Shown here: in pieces, positions 1 to 8,868 of the stretch | Position numbering within the stretch: position 1 is the stretch's first letter | How the letters are laid out: every line of letters begins with the position of its first letter | Assembly (NCBI GenBank): GCA_037481615.1 | Contig: JBBFLI010000003.1 | Length of the DNA stretch: 64,000 nt | Direction: 5' to 3' (one strand) | Source: SpSt-501 sp037481615 | Lineage (GTDB): Bacteria; Desulfobacterota; Desulfobacteria; Desulfobacterales; SpSt-501 | Made by a program: the position numbers and the translations under genes | Notes under the pieces: generated by a model | The model's input: the letters and a program-made list of their open reading frames with translations, nothing else | Database searches by the model: none | What the model was told of the DNA's origin: nothing

Positions 1-111
1 GCCGCCGGTTGACTCGGACCTCTTTTCGTGAAAGGAAGGGACCGCTTTTGCCATCCCCGCGCCGCACCCCGTGGGGGGGGCGGTCCACCGGTTCGACCAG
101 GAGGGCTTGCC

Positions 112-555
112 ATGGCCGGCATCAACAAGGTGATCCTCGTCGGGCGCCTCGGAAACGACCCCGAAGTCCGCTACACCCCGAACGGCTCGGCCGTCGTACG
201 CTTCAGCGTGGCCACCTCCGAGGAGTGGCGGGACAAGAACACCGGCGAGAAGAAGGAGCGCACCGAGTGGCACCGGGTCGTCGCCTGGGACAAGCTGGGC
301 GAGCGCTGCGCCGAATACCTCGCCAAGGGGCGGCAGGTTTATGTGGAGGGCCGGCTGCAGACCCGCTCCTACGAGGACAAGGACGGCGTCAAGCGCTACA
401 GCACCGAGATCGTGGCGAGCGATGTGCAGTTCCTGGGAGGCCGGGAAGGCCAGCCCGGAAAAGCCAACGGCGCCGCCCCCCCTTCCCCCCGCGGATCCGC
501 CGCCGGGCCGGCGCACGAACCGCTTCCGCCGGGGGACGACGACATCCCCTTCTGA
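112..555 (+). CDS. ssb: Single-stranded DNA-binding protein
   Basis: SSB coats single-stranded DNA in replication, recombination and repair and recruits partners through its acidic tail. The 147-residue product starts MAGINKVILVGRLGNDPEVR and holds the OB-fold (residues 1 to about 110). A Pro/Gly-rich linker follows, then the classic acidic tip DDDIPF. An ATG at 112 was chosen over upstream in-frame starts because the family begins at this motif and GGAGG (99-104 region) precedes it at normal spacing. It lies about 235 bases upstream of parE on the same strand. Identification is very secure; length is slightly short but normal for the family. Confidence 0.95.
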   Translation: MAGINKVILVGRLGNDPEVRYTPNGSAVVRFSVATSEEWRDKNTGEKKERTEWHRVVAWDKLGERCAEYLAKGRQVYVEGRLQTRSYEDKDGVKRYSTEIVASDVQFLGGREGQPGKANGAAPPSPRGSAAGPAHEPLPPGDDDIPF

Positions 556-790
556 ACCTCAACGTGGCTCGCAGCTCCGCCGCCGGGAAGCAGGGGCGCG
601 GAGGCCTGTGCGGCGGGAGTCTGCGGCCGCCCAAGGGTTTGCCTCCCCGGAGGATTTCCTCGAAAATCCCGCCGCCGTTGGCATGACGCCGCATTTCTGA
701 TACGCTGTTCCCACCAGGGCTGGCATAGGTGGTCCATCGGGACCGCAACCGGTTGTGAGGGGCGAAGAGATTTTTTTGCGGATGAGGTCG

Positions 791-2695
791 ATGGGCAACG
801 GTCTTTCGGACTACAACGCAGCCGATCTCGAGGTCTTGCGGGGACTCGACCCCGTGAGGCGGCGGCCGGGCATGTACACCGACACGACGCGGCCCAATCA
901 CCTCGCCCACGAGGTGATCGACAATGCCGTGGACGAGGCGATCGCCGGCTTCGCCCGCCGGATCGAGGTCGCCCTTTTCCGCGACGGCTCGCTGCAGGTG
1001 AAGGATGACGGCCGCGGCATGCCGGTCGACATCCATCCCGAGGAAAAGGTCTCCGGCGTCGAGGTGATTCTCACCCGGCTGCACGCGGGGGCGAAGTTCG
1101 ACGGCAAGAACTACCGCTTCTCGGGGGGGCTTCACGGGGTGGGGGTTTCGGTCGTGAACGCCCTTTCGCGGCGCCTCGAGGTCGAGGTCCGCCGCGGCGG
1201 GCGCATCTACCGCATGGCCTTCGAGGGCGGGGAGCCCCTTTCCCCCCTGAAGGAAGCGGGCAAGGCCGCCCGCGGCGAGACCGGGACCACGGTGCGCTTC
1301 TGGCCCGACCCCGCCTATTTCGAGACGGCGCGTTTCTCGGTCGGCCGGTTGCGGCACACGTTGCGGGCCAAGGCGGTCCTCTGCCCCCGCCTGCAGGTCT
1401 CCTTCTTCGATGAGGCGAGCGGTCAGACCGACACCTGGTACTACGAGGACGGCCTGCGGGACTATCTCCTCGAGAGCGTGCGGGACCTCGTGCGGCTGCC
1501 CGAGGAGCCCTTCACCGGCCAGGCCGAAGGGGAGGGGGAAGCGGTGAGCTGGGCCGTCCTCTGGCTTCCCGAGGGGGGCGAGGGCATCGCCGAGAGCTAC
1601 GCGAACCTGATCCCGACCCCGCTCGGCGGCACGCATGTCCTCGGGTTCCGCCAGGGGCTGCTCGCCGCCCTGCGGGACATCGGCGAGTTCCGCGGCTGGG
1701 TCCCCCGCGGCGTGAGGCTTGCGGCCGAGGATCTCTGGGAGCGCGCCGCCTATGTGCTCTCGGCGCGGCTGAGCGACTTGCAGTTCACCGGCCAGACCAA
1801 GGAGCGGCTGGCGACCCGGGAGTGCACGGCCTTCATCGCGAGCGTCGTCCAGGACGCCTTCGCGCGCTTTCTGAACCAGGAACCGGCCGTGGCCCAGCGT
1901 CTCTGCGAGATGGCCGTCGAGAACGCGCGGCGGCGGCTCAAGGAGGCGGCGCGGGTTGTACGCCGCCGCGCGGGGGCCGGGCCGGCGCTTCCGGGGAAGC
2001 TGACCGACTGCATCTCCCAAGACCTCGAGCAGACCGAGCTCTTCCTCGTCGAGGGCGACTCCGCGGGGGGGTCCGCCAAGCAGGCGCGGGACAAGCGTTT
2101 CCAGGCCGTGCTGCCGCTTCGCGGCAAGATCCTGAACGCCTGGGAAGAGGACCCCGAGGCGATCCTCGGCTCGCGCGAGATCCACGACATCGCGGTGGCG
2201 GTCGGGGTGGATCCCCACTCCTCCGACTTCTCGGGCCTGCGCTACGGCAAGGTGATCATCCTGGCCGACGCCGACTCCGACGGGCTGCACATCGCCACCC
2301 TCCTGTGCGGGCTCTTCCTCAAGCATTTCCGGCCGCTCGTCGAGGCCGGCCGCGTCCACGTCGCTCTGCCGCCCCTCTACCGGATCGACCAGGGAAGCCG
2401 GGTGTTCTACGCCGTGGACGAGCGGGAAAAACAGGCGGTGATCGAACACCTCCGGGCGGAGGCCGGCGGCGGCAAAATCCAGGTTCAGCGTTTCAAGGGG
2501 CTGGGCGAGATGAACCCCCTGCAGCTGCGGGAGACGACCATGCACCCGGAGACGCGGCGGCTGGTCCAGCTCACGCTGCCCGACCGCGCCCGCGGCGAGG
2601 AGGTCATGGATCTTCTGCTTTCCAAGCGGCGCGTGAAGGACCGCAAGCAGTGGCTCGAGGAGGAGGGGGACCGGGCTGCGGCCGACCTCCTCTAG
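791..2695 (+). CDS. parE: DNA topoisomerase IV subunit B (ParE)
   Basis: ATPase subunit of topoisomerase IV, which decatenates daughter chromosomes with ParC. About 634 residues: GHKL ATPase with EVIDNAVDEA (residues 41-50) and GGLHGVGVSVVNALS, transducer domain, then the TOPRIM domain with VEGDSAGGSAKQ (about 420) and LADADSDGLHI (about 490). YTDTTRPNHL, the length and the C-terminal RFKGLGEMNP favour ParE rather than GyrB. Three in-frame starts exist (GTG 755, ATG 782, ATG 791); 791 matches the family N-terminus best but none has an ideal ribosome site. The gene sits 21 bases upstream of parC, so the pair is one operon. Confidence 0.93.
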   Translation: MGNGLSDYNAADLEVLRGLDPVRRRPGMYTDTTRPNHLAHEVIDNAVDEAIAGFARRIEVALFRDGSLQVKDDGRGMPVDIHPEEKVSGVEVILTRLHAGAKFDGKNYRFSGGLHGVGVSVVNALSRRLEVEVRRGGRIYRMAFEGGEPLSPLKEAGKAARGETGTTVRFWPDPAYFETARFSVGRLRHTLRAKAVLCPRLQVSFFDEASGQTDTWYYEDGLRDYLLESVRDLVRLPEEPFTGQAEGEGEAVSWAVLWLPEGGEGIAESYANLIPTPLGGTHVLGFRQGLLAALRDIGEFRGWVPRGVRLAAEDLWERAAYVLSARLSDLQFTGQTKERLATRECTAFIASVVQDAFARFLNQEPAVAQRLCEMAVENARRRLKEAARVVRRRAGAGPALPGKLTDCISQDLEQTELFLVEGDSAGGSAKQARDKRFQAVLPLRGKILNAWEEDPEAILGSREIHDIAVAVGVDPHSSDFSGLRYGKVIILADADSDGLHIATLLCGLFLKHFRPLVEAGRVHVALPPLYRIDQGSRVFYAVDEREKQAVIEHLRAEAGGGKIQVQRFKGLGEMNPLQLRETTMHPETRRLVQLTLPDRARGEEVMDLLLSKRRVKDRKQWLEEEGDRAAADLL

Positions 2696-2716
2696 CGTTT
2701 CCGGAGAATGTGCGCG

Positions 2717-5017
2717 ATGGCACGATCGAAACCCGCCGCCCCCCGCCCGGCCGTCGAGCGCCTGCCGCTCGTCGAGTTCGTGCGTCCGGCCTACCTGAAC
2801 TACGCGATGTACGTCGTCATGGACCGGGCGTTGCCCTTCCTCGGCGACGGCCTGAAACCCGTGCAGCGCCGCATCGTCTACGCCATGAGCGAGCTCGGAC
2901 TGCGCGCGGCGGCGAAGCCCAAGAAATCCGCCCGCACCGTGGGCGATGTGCTCGGCAAGTATCACCCCCACGGGGACAGCGCCTGCTACGAGGCGATGGT
3001 GCTGCTCGCCCAGCCCTTCACCACGCGCTATCCCCTGATCGAGGGCCAGGGCAACTGGGGCTCGGTCGACAACCCCAAGGATTTCGCCGCCATGCGCTAC
3101 ACGGAGGCGCGGCTGTCGCCCTATGCCGATGTGCTTCTGCGCGAGCTCGAGATGGGGACGACGGCGTGGGTTCCCAACTTCGACGGCACCCTGCGCGAGC
3201 CGGCGAGCCTCCCGGCGCGGCTGCCCAACGTGCTCCTGAACGGCGCCGCCGGCATCGCCGTCGGGATGACGACCGACATCCCGCCCCACAACCTGCGGGA
3301 GGTGGTCGAGGCCTGCATTCACCTGCTCGACCATCCCGGGGCGGGGGTGGAGGAGCTCTGCCGTTTCATCCAGGGCCCCGACTTCCCGACGGGCGCCGAG
3401 GTCATCACCCCCCGCCATGAACTGCTCGAAGCCTACCGCAGCGGCCAGGGGACGATCCGCCTGCGGGCGGCCTACGAGTTCGAAAACGGCGATATCGTCG
3501 TGACGGCGCTTCCCTACCAGGTCTCGACCGGCCGGGTGATCGAGCAGATCGCCGCCCAGATGACGGCGAAGAAGCTCCCCATGGTCGCCGACGTGCGCGA
3601 CGAATCCGACCACGAGGAGCCCGTGCGCCTGCGGATCGTTCCGCGCTCGAACCGCGTCGACCGCGAGGCGCTCATGGGGCATCTGCTCGCCACGACCGAC
3701 CTCGAGAAGAGCTGCCGCCTGAACTTCACGGTGATCGGCCTGAACCGCCGGCCCCAGACGCTCGGGCTGCCCGAGCTGCTGCGGCAGTGGCTCGAGTTCC
3801 GCAAAGAGACCGTCGTCCGACGGCTGCAATACCGCCGCGAGCGGATCGCCGAGCGGCTGCACCTCCTCGAGGGGCTCCTCGTCGTCTTCGCGCACCTGGA
3901 CGAGGTGATCCGCATCATCCGCGGGAGCGAGGAGCCGCGCTCCGAGCTCATGCGGCGCTTCGGCCTGAGCGAGGCGCAGGCGGAGGCCATTCTCCAGATC
4001 CGGCTGCGGCAGCTCGCGCGCCTCGAGGAGCTGCGCCTCAAGAAGGAGAAGGCCGAGCTCGAGGCGGAGGCGCGCACGATCGCGGCGACCCTGTCCTCGG
4101 AGCGGCGGCTGAAGTCGCTCCTGCAGCAGGAACTGCGCGAGGACGCATCCGCCCACGGGGACTCCCGCCGCACGCGCATCGTCGAGCGCCCGGAGGCGCA
4201 GGCGCTGCGCGAGCAGGACCTCGCCCCCGCCGAGCCGGTGACCGTGGTGCTCTCGGTGAACGGCTGGGTGCGCGCGGCGAAGGGCCACGAGCTCGATCCC
4301 GCGGGCCTCGCCTTCAAGCCGGGGGACGCCTTTCTCGCCGCGGCCCGCGGCCGCTCGAACCAGCCGGTCCTCTTTCTGGATTCCGCCGGCCGCACCTACA
4401 GCCTCGAGGCCCGCCGTCTGCCCTCGGCCCGCGGCTTCGGCGAGCCGCTCGCGGCGCGCTTTCCGCTCCCGGCGGGCGCGCGCTTCGTCTCGGTGGCGAT
4501 CGGCGGGGAGGAGACGCGCCTCGTGCTGGCGAGCGACTTCGGCTACGGCTTCGTCGCCGCCTTTTCCGAGTTGCTCGCGCGGAACCAGAAGGGGCGGGCG
4601 GTCCTGAAGCTCCCGGAAGGCGCCAGCGCCCTGCCGGCGGCGGTTCTCGAAAACCCCGAGGAGGGGCTGCTCGCCGCGGTGACCGATGCGGGCCTGCTGC
4701 TCATCCTGGCCGCGCGGGAGCTTCCCGTTCTCGCCCGCGGCAAGGGCAACAAGATCATCCACATTCCGCGCGCCCGGCTCACCTCCGGCGAGGAGCGGCT
4801 CGCCCACCTCGTCGCCTTCCGGCCCGGCGAGGCGCTGCGGCTCCATGCCGGCAGGCGCGCCCTGCGCCTCGACCCGGCGGCGCTCGACGCCTACCGCGGG
4901 GAGCGCGGCCGGCGCGGGCGGATGTTGCCGCGCGGGTTCCGCCGCGTGGAGAGGATCGAGCGCGAGCCCGCCCCCGAAGAGCACGCGCCGCGGCAGGGAC
5001 GCTTCGCGGAGTTTTGA
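2717..5017 (+). CDS. parC: DNA topoisomerase IV subunit A (ParC)
   Basis: DNA cleavage and religation subunit of topoisomerase IV, partner of the ParE encoded just upstream. 766 residues: winged-helix and tower domains, the catalytic tyrosine in AAMRYTEARLS (about residue 128), the GIAVGMTTDIPPHN motif, a long coiled-coil stretch (about 360-480) and a degenerate C-terminal beta-propeller. The quinolone-determining region reads HPHGDSACYEA with Ser88 and Glu92 at the positions matching E. coli Ser80 and Glu84, the unmutated form. ATG 2717 is preferred to ATG 2708 because GGAG at 2703-2706 is correctly spaced only for 2717. Only 6 bases separate its end from the convergent next gene. Confidence 0.94.
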   Translation: MARSKPAAPRPAVERLPLVEFVRPAYLNYAMYVVMDRALPFLGDGLKPVQRRIVYAMSELGLRAAAKPKKSARTVGDVLGKYHPHGDSACYEAMVLLAQPFTTRYPLIEGQGNWGSVDNPKDFAAMRYTEARLSPYADVLLRELEMGTTAWVPNFDGTLREPASLPARLPNVLLNGAAGIAVGMTTDIPPHNLREVVEACIHLLDHPGAGVEELCRFIQGPDFPTGAEVITPRHELLEAYRSGQGTIRLRAAYEFENGDIVVTALPYQVSTGRVIEQIAAQMTAKKLPMVADVRDESDHEEPVRLRIVPRSNRVDREALMGHLLATTDLEKSCRLNFTVIGLNRRPQTLGLPELLRQWLEFRKETVVRRLQYRRERIAERLHLLEGLLVVFAHLDEVIRIIRGSEEPRSELMRRFGLSEAQAEAILQIRLRQLARLEELRLKKEKAELEAEARTIAATLSSERRLKSLLQQELREDASAHGDSRRTRIVERPEAQALREQDLAPAEPVTVVLSVNGWVRAAKGHELDPAGLAFKPGDAFLAAARGRSNQPVLFLDSAGRTYSLEARRLPSARGFGEPLAARFPLPAGARFVSVAIGGEETRLVLASDFGYGFVAAFSELLARNQKGRAVLKLPEGASALPAAVLENPEEGLLAAVTDAGLLLILAARELPVLARGKGNKIIHIPRARLTSGEERLAHLVAFRPGEALRLHAGRRALRLDPAALDAYRGERGRRGRMLPRGFRRVERIEREPAPEEHAPRQGRFAEF

Positions 5018-5023
5018 TTCCCC

Positions 5024-5971
5024 TCAGATCGGACCCGTCTCTTCGAGGAGCCGGAGCAGTCGGATCAGCCGGCGGTCGCGCTCCCGGAAGACCTCCTCGG
5101 GGGTTCTGCCGCCGTAGTCGTAGAAGCCGCCTCCCGCTTTCACCCCCAGCCTCCCCCGGGCGACCAGGGCTTCGATCGCCGCCGCGCGCTCGATCGGCGC
5201 GGGCGGGCTGTAGCGGCGGTTCCTCAGGATCGCCTGCTGGAGGTCGAGCCCGGCGAAGTCGAGCCGCTGGATGACCCCGAGAAAGGGGGTGCGCAGGGCG
5301 AAGCTCTGCTTGACCGCCTCGTCGAGCTCCTCCGCCGTGGCGTAGCCGTTTTCCAGCAGAAAGAGCGCCTCCTGGGTGAGGGCGGCCTGCAGGCGGTTGG
5401 CGAGAAATCCCGGGAGGAACCGGCGCAGCACGACCGGTTTCTTGCCCAGGTCGCAGAGCAGCCGGCGGACGGCCGCGATCGTCTCCGGGGAAGTCTGCGG
5501 GCCGCCCACGACCTCGACGAGCGGGATGAGGTGCGGCGGGGAAAACCAGTGGGTGATCAGGACCTTCCTGGGGCGGCCGGTTTCGACGAAGGAAAAGAGG
5601 TCGAGGTGCGAGGTGTTGCTCGCGAGGATCGCCTGCGGGGGGGCGAGCCGGTCGAGATCGGCGAAGAGGGCGCGTTTCACCTCCGCCTGCTCGACCACGG
5701 CCTCGAGGACGAAATCGGCCCCGGCGCACGCCTCCTCGAGCCGCGTCGTCGTGCGGATGCGGGAGAGGACGGCGGGGATCTCCTCCGGGGCGGCCATCCC
5801 TTCCGTGACGAGGGTTTCGAGGGCTGCGGCGATGCGGCGCTTGGCCGTCTCCAGGACGGAGTCGTCGAGGTCGGCAAGGCGGGTCGGAAGGCCGTTTCGG
5901 GCGAAGACGAGCGCCAGCCCGTGGCCCATGGTGCCGGCGCCGATCACGGCCGCCTCGCGAATCACGTTCAT
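5024..5971 (-). CDS. 3-hydroxyacyl-CoA dehydrogenase family protein
   Basis: NAD-dependent dehydrogenase of the 3-hydroxybutyryl-CoA/3-hydroxyacyl-CoA family, 315 residues. The N-terminal Rossmann fold shows GAGTMGHGLA (residues 11-20), VLEAVVE and ASNTSHLDL; the conserved HWFSPPHLIPLVEVV with its catalytic His follows, and the helical 3HCDH C-terminal domain fills the rest. HWFSPPHLIPLVEV rather than HFFNP is common in members outside classical fatty-acid oxidation (for example gulonate- or carnitine-dehydrogenase-like branches), so the substrate is uncertain. It is convergent with parC and has no obvious pathway neighbour; tatA lies 99 bases upstream on the same strand. Confidence 0.8.
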   Translation of the reverse strand: MNVIREAAVIGAGTMGHGLALVFARNGLPTRLADLDDSVLETAKRRIAAALETLVTEGMAAPEEIPAVLSRIRTTTRLEEACAGADFVLEAVVEQAEVKRALFADLDRLAPPQAILASNTSHLDLFSFVETGRPRKVLITHWFSPPHLIPLVEVVGGPQTSPETIAAVRRLLCDLGKKPVVLRRFLPGFLANRLQAALTQEALFLLENGYATAEELDEAVKQSFALRTPFLGVIQRLDFAGLDLQQAILRNRRYSPPAPIERAAAIEALVARGRLGVKAGGGFYDYGGRTPEEVFRERDRRLIRLLRLLEETGPI

Positions 5972-6070
5972 GGCGGTCTCTGCCAGACCCGAAGGGGCGG
6001 CCGGGACGCCGCCCCGCCGCCCCTTCGACGCGGAACCCCGATGGCGGGCCTGGAAGGCCGGGTTTCCGCC

Positions 6071-6259
6071 TCAGGATTTCTTGGATTCGTCGATCTTTTC
6101 CGCGGGTTTCTTCCCCTTCTCGTCTTCCTCGGTCGCGCCCTTGAAATTGCGGATCGCCTTGCCGATCCCGGAGCCGATCTCGGGGAGTTTTCCGGCGCCG
6201 AAGATGATCAGGATGATCACCAGGATGATAATCAACTCGGGCATGCCGATTCCGAACAT
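6071..6259 (-). CDS. tatA: Sec-independent translocase protein TatA
   Basis: Pore-forming subunit of the twin-arginine translocase that exports folded proteins. 62 residues: one N-terminal membrane helix (MPELIIILVIILIIF), the hinge FGAGKLPEIG, an amphipathic helix (GSGIGKAIRNFKG) and a charged tail rich in Glu/Lys. Short length and FGAGKLPE place it as TatA rather than TatB. The start is fixed by TAGGAGG upstream of ATG 6259. It lies 8 bases downstream of a small Cys-rich protein gene on the same strand and is probably cotranscribed with it. tatB and tatC are not in the window. Confidence 0.93.
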   Translation of the reverse strand: MFGIGMPELIIILVIILIIFGAGKLPEIGSGIGKAIRNFKGATEEDEKGKKPAEKIDESKKS

Positions 6260-6267
6260 GGAGCCTC

Positions 6268-6669
6268 CTAAACCTCCGGTCCGGGCGGCTCGAACTCCCG
6301 AAGCAGCCGGACGAATTCCCGGGATTTGAGATAACGGTCGAGGCTGCCCTGGTAGTCGATCCACTTGCGCCAGGTGTCGAGCCAGGCCTCGTTGTGCCAG
6401 TAGCAGTCCGGGTCGCCGCGTCCCTGGAGCCGTTCGAGGTAGTCGGTGTACTCTTCTTCGCAGGCCTCGCAGAAACGGTAGGGCAGCCGGCGCCCGGGTG
6501 CCGTCGCCGGGCGGGGTTCGACCTGCGCGCCGCATTTCTCGCACTTGTGCGCGCAGCCCGTGCACTGCATCGCCCGCCGCACGGCAAGCGCCTTCTGCCG
6601 CCGCCGCAAGCCCGCCTTCTTTTCGCGGCTGGACTCGAGCTTGTCGTCGAGGGAGATGATGTCGGCCAT
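6268..6669 (-). CDS. Small zinc-finger-like protein, unknown function
   Basis: 133-residue protein not assigned to a characterised family. After a charged N-terminal helix it has a Cys cluster CTGCAHKCEKC (about residues 36-46) and a second FCEACEEEY pair, spaced as expected for one or two structural zinc sites. The C-terminal half is Trp/Tyr-rich (CYWHNEAWLDTWRKW) and probably helical. No membrane segment. The start MADIISLDDK was taken because GAGGTG precedes it; in-frame upstream codons encode an unlikely extension. It is the first gene of a two-gene unit with tatA and has a good sigma-70 promoter upstream. A role linked to the Tat system is only a guess from position. Confidence 0.75.
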   Translation of the reverse strand: MADIISLDDKLESSREKKAGLRRRQKALAVRRAMQCTGCAHKCEKCGAQVEPRPATAPGRRLPYRFCEACEEEYTDYLERLQGRGDPDCYWHNEAWLDTWRKWIDYQGSLDRYLKSREFVRLLREFEPPGPEV

Positions 6670-6721
6670 CGCCGCACCTCTTTTCCGGCCGCCCCCCCAT
6701 GCGACTGACGACCGCTGAACC

Positions 6722-6750
6722 TCCTTAGCACCCCCCCGAAACCCTGTCAA
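6722..6750 (-). promoter_or_regulatory. Sigma-70-type promoter for the zinc-protein/tatA unit
   Basis: On the minus strand TTGACA (6750-6745) and TAAGGA (6727-6722) are separated by 17 bases, about 50 bases before the start at 6669. The -35 is perfect and the -10 partial. It is divergent from the promoter at 6789-6817. Confidence 0.55.
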
Positions 6751-6788
6751 TTCGCGGCAAAAACCGCTTTCCCCCGGGGTGCACGCGT

Positions 6789-6817
6789 TTGACAGCGTTC
6801 CGGGAATCCCCTATGAG
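6789..6817 (+). promoter_or_regulatory. Sigma-70-type promoter for the MetE-like/MoxR/VWA operon
   Basis: TTGACA (6789-6794), 17-base spacer, TATGAG (6812-6817). It gives a leader of about 65 bases to the start at 6887 and is back-to-back with the promoter at 6722-6750. Confidence 0.6.
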
Positions 6818-6886
6818 GATCCTGAGGCGCGGGGTCGCGCGAGAGCGTCCGCCCCCGCCGCCCCCTCTCTTTCGGCGAAGGCGAAG

Positions 6887-7993
6887 ATGGAGTCTCCCCG
6901 TTTCGAAGGCCACGCGCTTCCCTGCCTGATCGGAAGCCTGCCCCTCACCGATTACCGCGAGGCGGCCGAGTGGGTGGAGCGCTTCACCCCCGAGATCCCG
7001 CTCTGGGTGCAGCTGCCGCGGCTTCCCGGGGAGATGATCACGCAGCAGTTCGCGGCCGGCCTGCCGGGGCTGCGCGAGGCCGGGGGGCGCGTCTTCATCG
7101 ATACCGAGGCGGAGGGGTTTCCCGGCGAGCTCGAGTCCTTCTACGCCGAGGTGCTGGACATCGAGGAGGGCGGCCGGGACCTCGAGGGCTCGCGCTTCGC
7201 CCTTCGGCCGGAGTCGGCGGGCGGCTTCTTCGAGCTCGAACGCCGGGCCTCTTGCTGGACGAAGCCCCCCACCGCCGTGAAGGGGCAGATCATCGGGCCG
7301 GTGACCTTCGGCACGAGCTTCACGGACGGCCGCGGCCGGCCGATCTTCTACGACCCCTCCCTGCGCGAAGCCCTGCTGCAGTTGCTCGCGCTCCGGGCGC
7401 GCTGGCAGGTGCGACGGCTCTCCGCGCTCGCCCCCCGGGTGCTGCTCTTTTTCGACGATCCGGCGATCACGGCCTTCGGCTCTTCCCAGCATATCGGCCT
7501 CGCGCGCGAGGAGATCGTCCAGGGACTCGCCGCCGTGATCGCGGCCGTCCACCGGGAGGGGGGGCTTGCCGGCGTGCACATCTGCGCCAATGCCGACTGG
7601 ACGCTCGTGCTCGACTCCGAGGCCGACATCGTCAGTTTCGACGCCTACTCCTTTTTCGACCGTTTCGTAATCTACGCCGACTCGATCCGCCGCTTCCTCG
7701 CCCGCGGGGGGGTGATCGCCTGGGGCGTCGTGCCGACCCTCCACCCGGAGGACCTCGCGCGCGAAACGGTCGACACCCTGGCGGCGCGCTTCCGGGATCA
7801 GGTCGGCCGGGTGCGCGCCCTGGGCGTTTCCGCCGCGCGGGTCCTCGCCCAGTCGCTCGTCACCCCCGCCTGCGGCATGGGGACGCTGCCCCGCGAGCTC
7901 GCCTGGAGGGGGCTCGAGCTCACGCGCGACCTCTCCAAGCGCATCCGCGGGATGGAGGGCGCGGGGGGGCCGACCGGGGAGGGGTCCGCATGA
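6887..7993 (+). CDS. MetE-like cobalamin-independent methyltransferase family protein
   Basis: 368-residue TIM-barrel protein related to the catalytic C-terminal half of cobalamin-independent methionine synthase and the UROD/MetE superfamily. The zinc-site pattern is visible: HIC (His231, Cys233) and a later Cys in TPACGMG (about Cys329), as in MetE-type thiol methyltransferases. The N-terminal half of true MetE is absent, so it is a stand-alone barrel of the type found in many anaerobes, perhaps a methyltransfer enzyme using another methyl donor. The start MESPRFEGH was chosen by family resemblance; upstream in-frame codons look non-coding. It overlaps the next gene by ATGA, so it is coupled to a MoxR ATPase. 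Substrate unknown. Confidence 0.75.
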   Translation: MESPRFEGHALPCLIGSLPLTDYREAAEWVERFTPEIPLWVQLPRLPGEMITQQFAAGLPGLREAGGRVFIDTEAEGFPGELESFYAEVLDIEEGGRDLEGSRFALRPESAGGFFELERRASCWTKPPTAVKGQIIGPVTFGTSFTDGRGRPIFYDPSLREALLQLLALRARWQVRRLSALAPRVLLFFDDPAITAFGSSQHIGLAREEIVQGLAAVIAAVHREGGLAGVHICANADWTLVLDSEADIVSFDAYSFFDRFVIYADSIRRFLARGGVIAWGVVPTLHPEDLARETVDTLAARFRDQVGRVRALGVSAARVLAQSLVTPACGMGTLPRELAWRGLELTRDLSKRIRGMEGAGGPTGEGSA

Positions 7994-8835
7994 ACGGGTC
8001 CGGGGTCCGGTTCCGGGGTGCGTCGCGCTACGTGATCGACGAGGAACTCGCGCGCATCGTGAACGTTTCGATCGCCCTCGAGATGCCGCTGCTCCTCAAA
8101 GGCGAGCCGGGGACGGGCAAGACGATGCTCGCCCACGCGATCGCCGAGGCGCTCGAGATGCCGCTCATCGTCCTCAACGTGAAGTCGAGCATGAAGCTCG
8201 TCGACGCCCTCTACCAGTACGACACCCTGACCCGGCTGAACGACAGCCGCTTCGGCGATTCGCGGCGCGACGTGAGCCGCATCGAGGACTACATCCGCAT
8301 GGGCAAGATCGGCCAGGCCTTCACCGCCGAGCGGCGCACCGTGCTGCTGATCGACGAGATCGACAAGGCCGACACCGATTTCCAGGACGACATGCTCGAC
8401 GTCCTCGACCAGATGTCCTTCGACATCATCGAGATCGACCGGACGATCCGCGCGCGCCACCGGCCGGTGATCCTGATCACGAGCAACGCGAAGAAGGACC
8501 TCTCGGACCCCTTCCTCGGCCGCTGCAACTTCCACCACATCGCCTTTCCCGACCCCGAGATGATGCGGCGCATCGTCGCCGTGCACTTCCCGGATCTCGA
8601 CCACCGGCTCCTCGAGCAGGCGGTCGCGGCTTTCTACCGCCTGCGCCGCATCGAGGGGATCGAGAAGCGGCCCGCGACCCGCGAGCTCCTGAACTGGATC
8701 CGCGCGCTGCAGGCGGACCCCGACTTCCGCCCGCGGGACCTCGAACGCGGCGAGCCGCCCTACCTCGGGGTGCTCTTCAAGAAGAGCCAGGATTTCCTGC
8801 GCGCGCGCGAGGCGACCGGCGGCCGGCGGCCCTGA
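7990..8835 (+). CDS. MoxR-family AAA+ ATPase
   Basis: 281-residue AAA+ ATPase of the MoxR group, chaperone-like proteins that insert cofactors or mature enzyme complexes, usually with a VWA partner. Walker A GEPGTGKT (residues 38-45), Walker B LLIDEIDKAD (about 118-127), sensor-1 region LITSNAKKDLSD and an arginine finger region FLGRCNFHHIAFPD are all present. ATGA overlap with the preceding MetE-like gene and a 33-base gap to the following VWA gene define a three-gene operon. The pairing with a VWA protein is typical of the family; the pairing with a MetE-like protein suggests the client may be that methyltransferase. Confidence 0.9.
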   Translation: MNGSGVRFRGASRYVIDEELARIVNVSIALEMPLLLKGEPGTGKTMLAHAIAEALEMPLIVLNVKSSMKLVDALYQYDTLTRLNDSRFGDSRRDVSRIEDYIRMGKIGQAFTAERRTVLLIDEIDKADTDFQDDMLDVLDQMSFDIIEIDRTIRARHRPVILITSNAKKDLSDPFLGRCNFHHIAFPDPEMMRRIVAVHFPDLDHRLLEQAVAAFYRLRRIEGIEKRPATRELLNWIRALQADPDFRPRDLERGEPPYLGVLFKKSQDFLRAREATGGRRP

Positions 8836-8868
8836 GGGGCCGGCAGCGGGCGCCGCGCGGGGGGCTGG

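Noticed and set aside
389..4984. Very long open frame on the minus strand (over 1,500 codons) opposite ssb, parE and parC
   Set aside because: It is antisense to three certain genes; long antisense frames are expected at about 70 percent GC, and the translation is low-complexity Arg/Ala/Gly/Glu/Leu without motifs.
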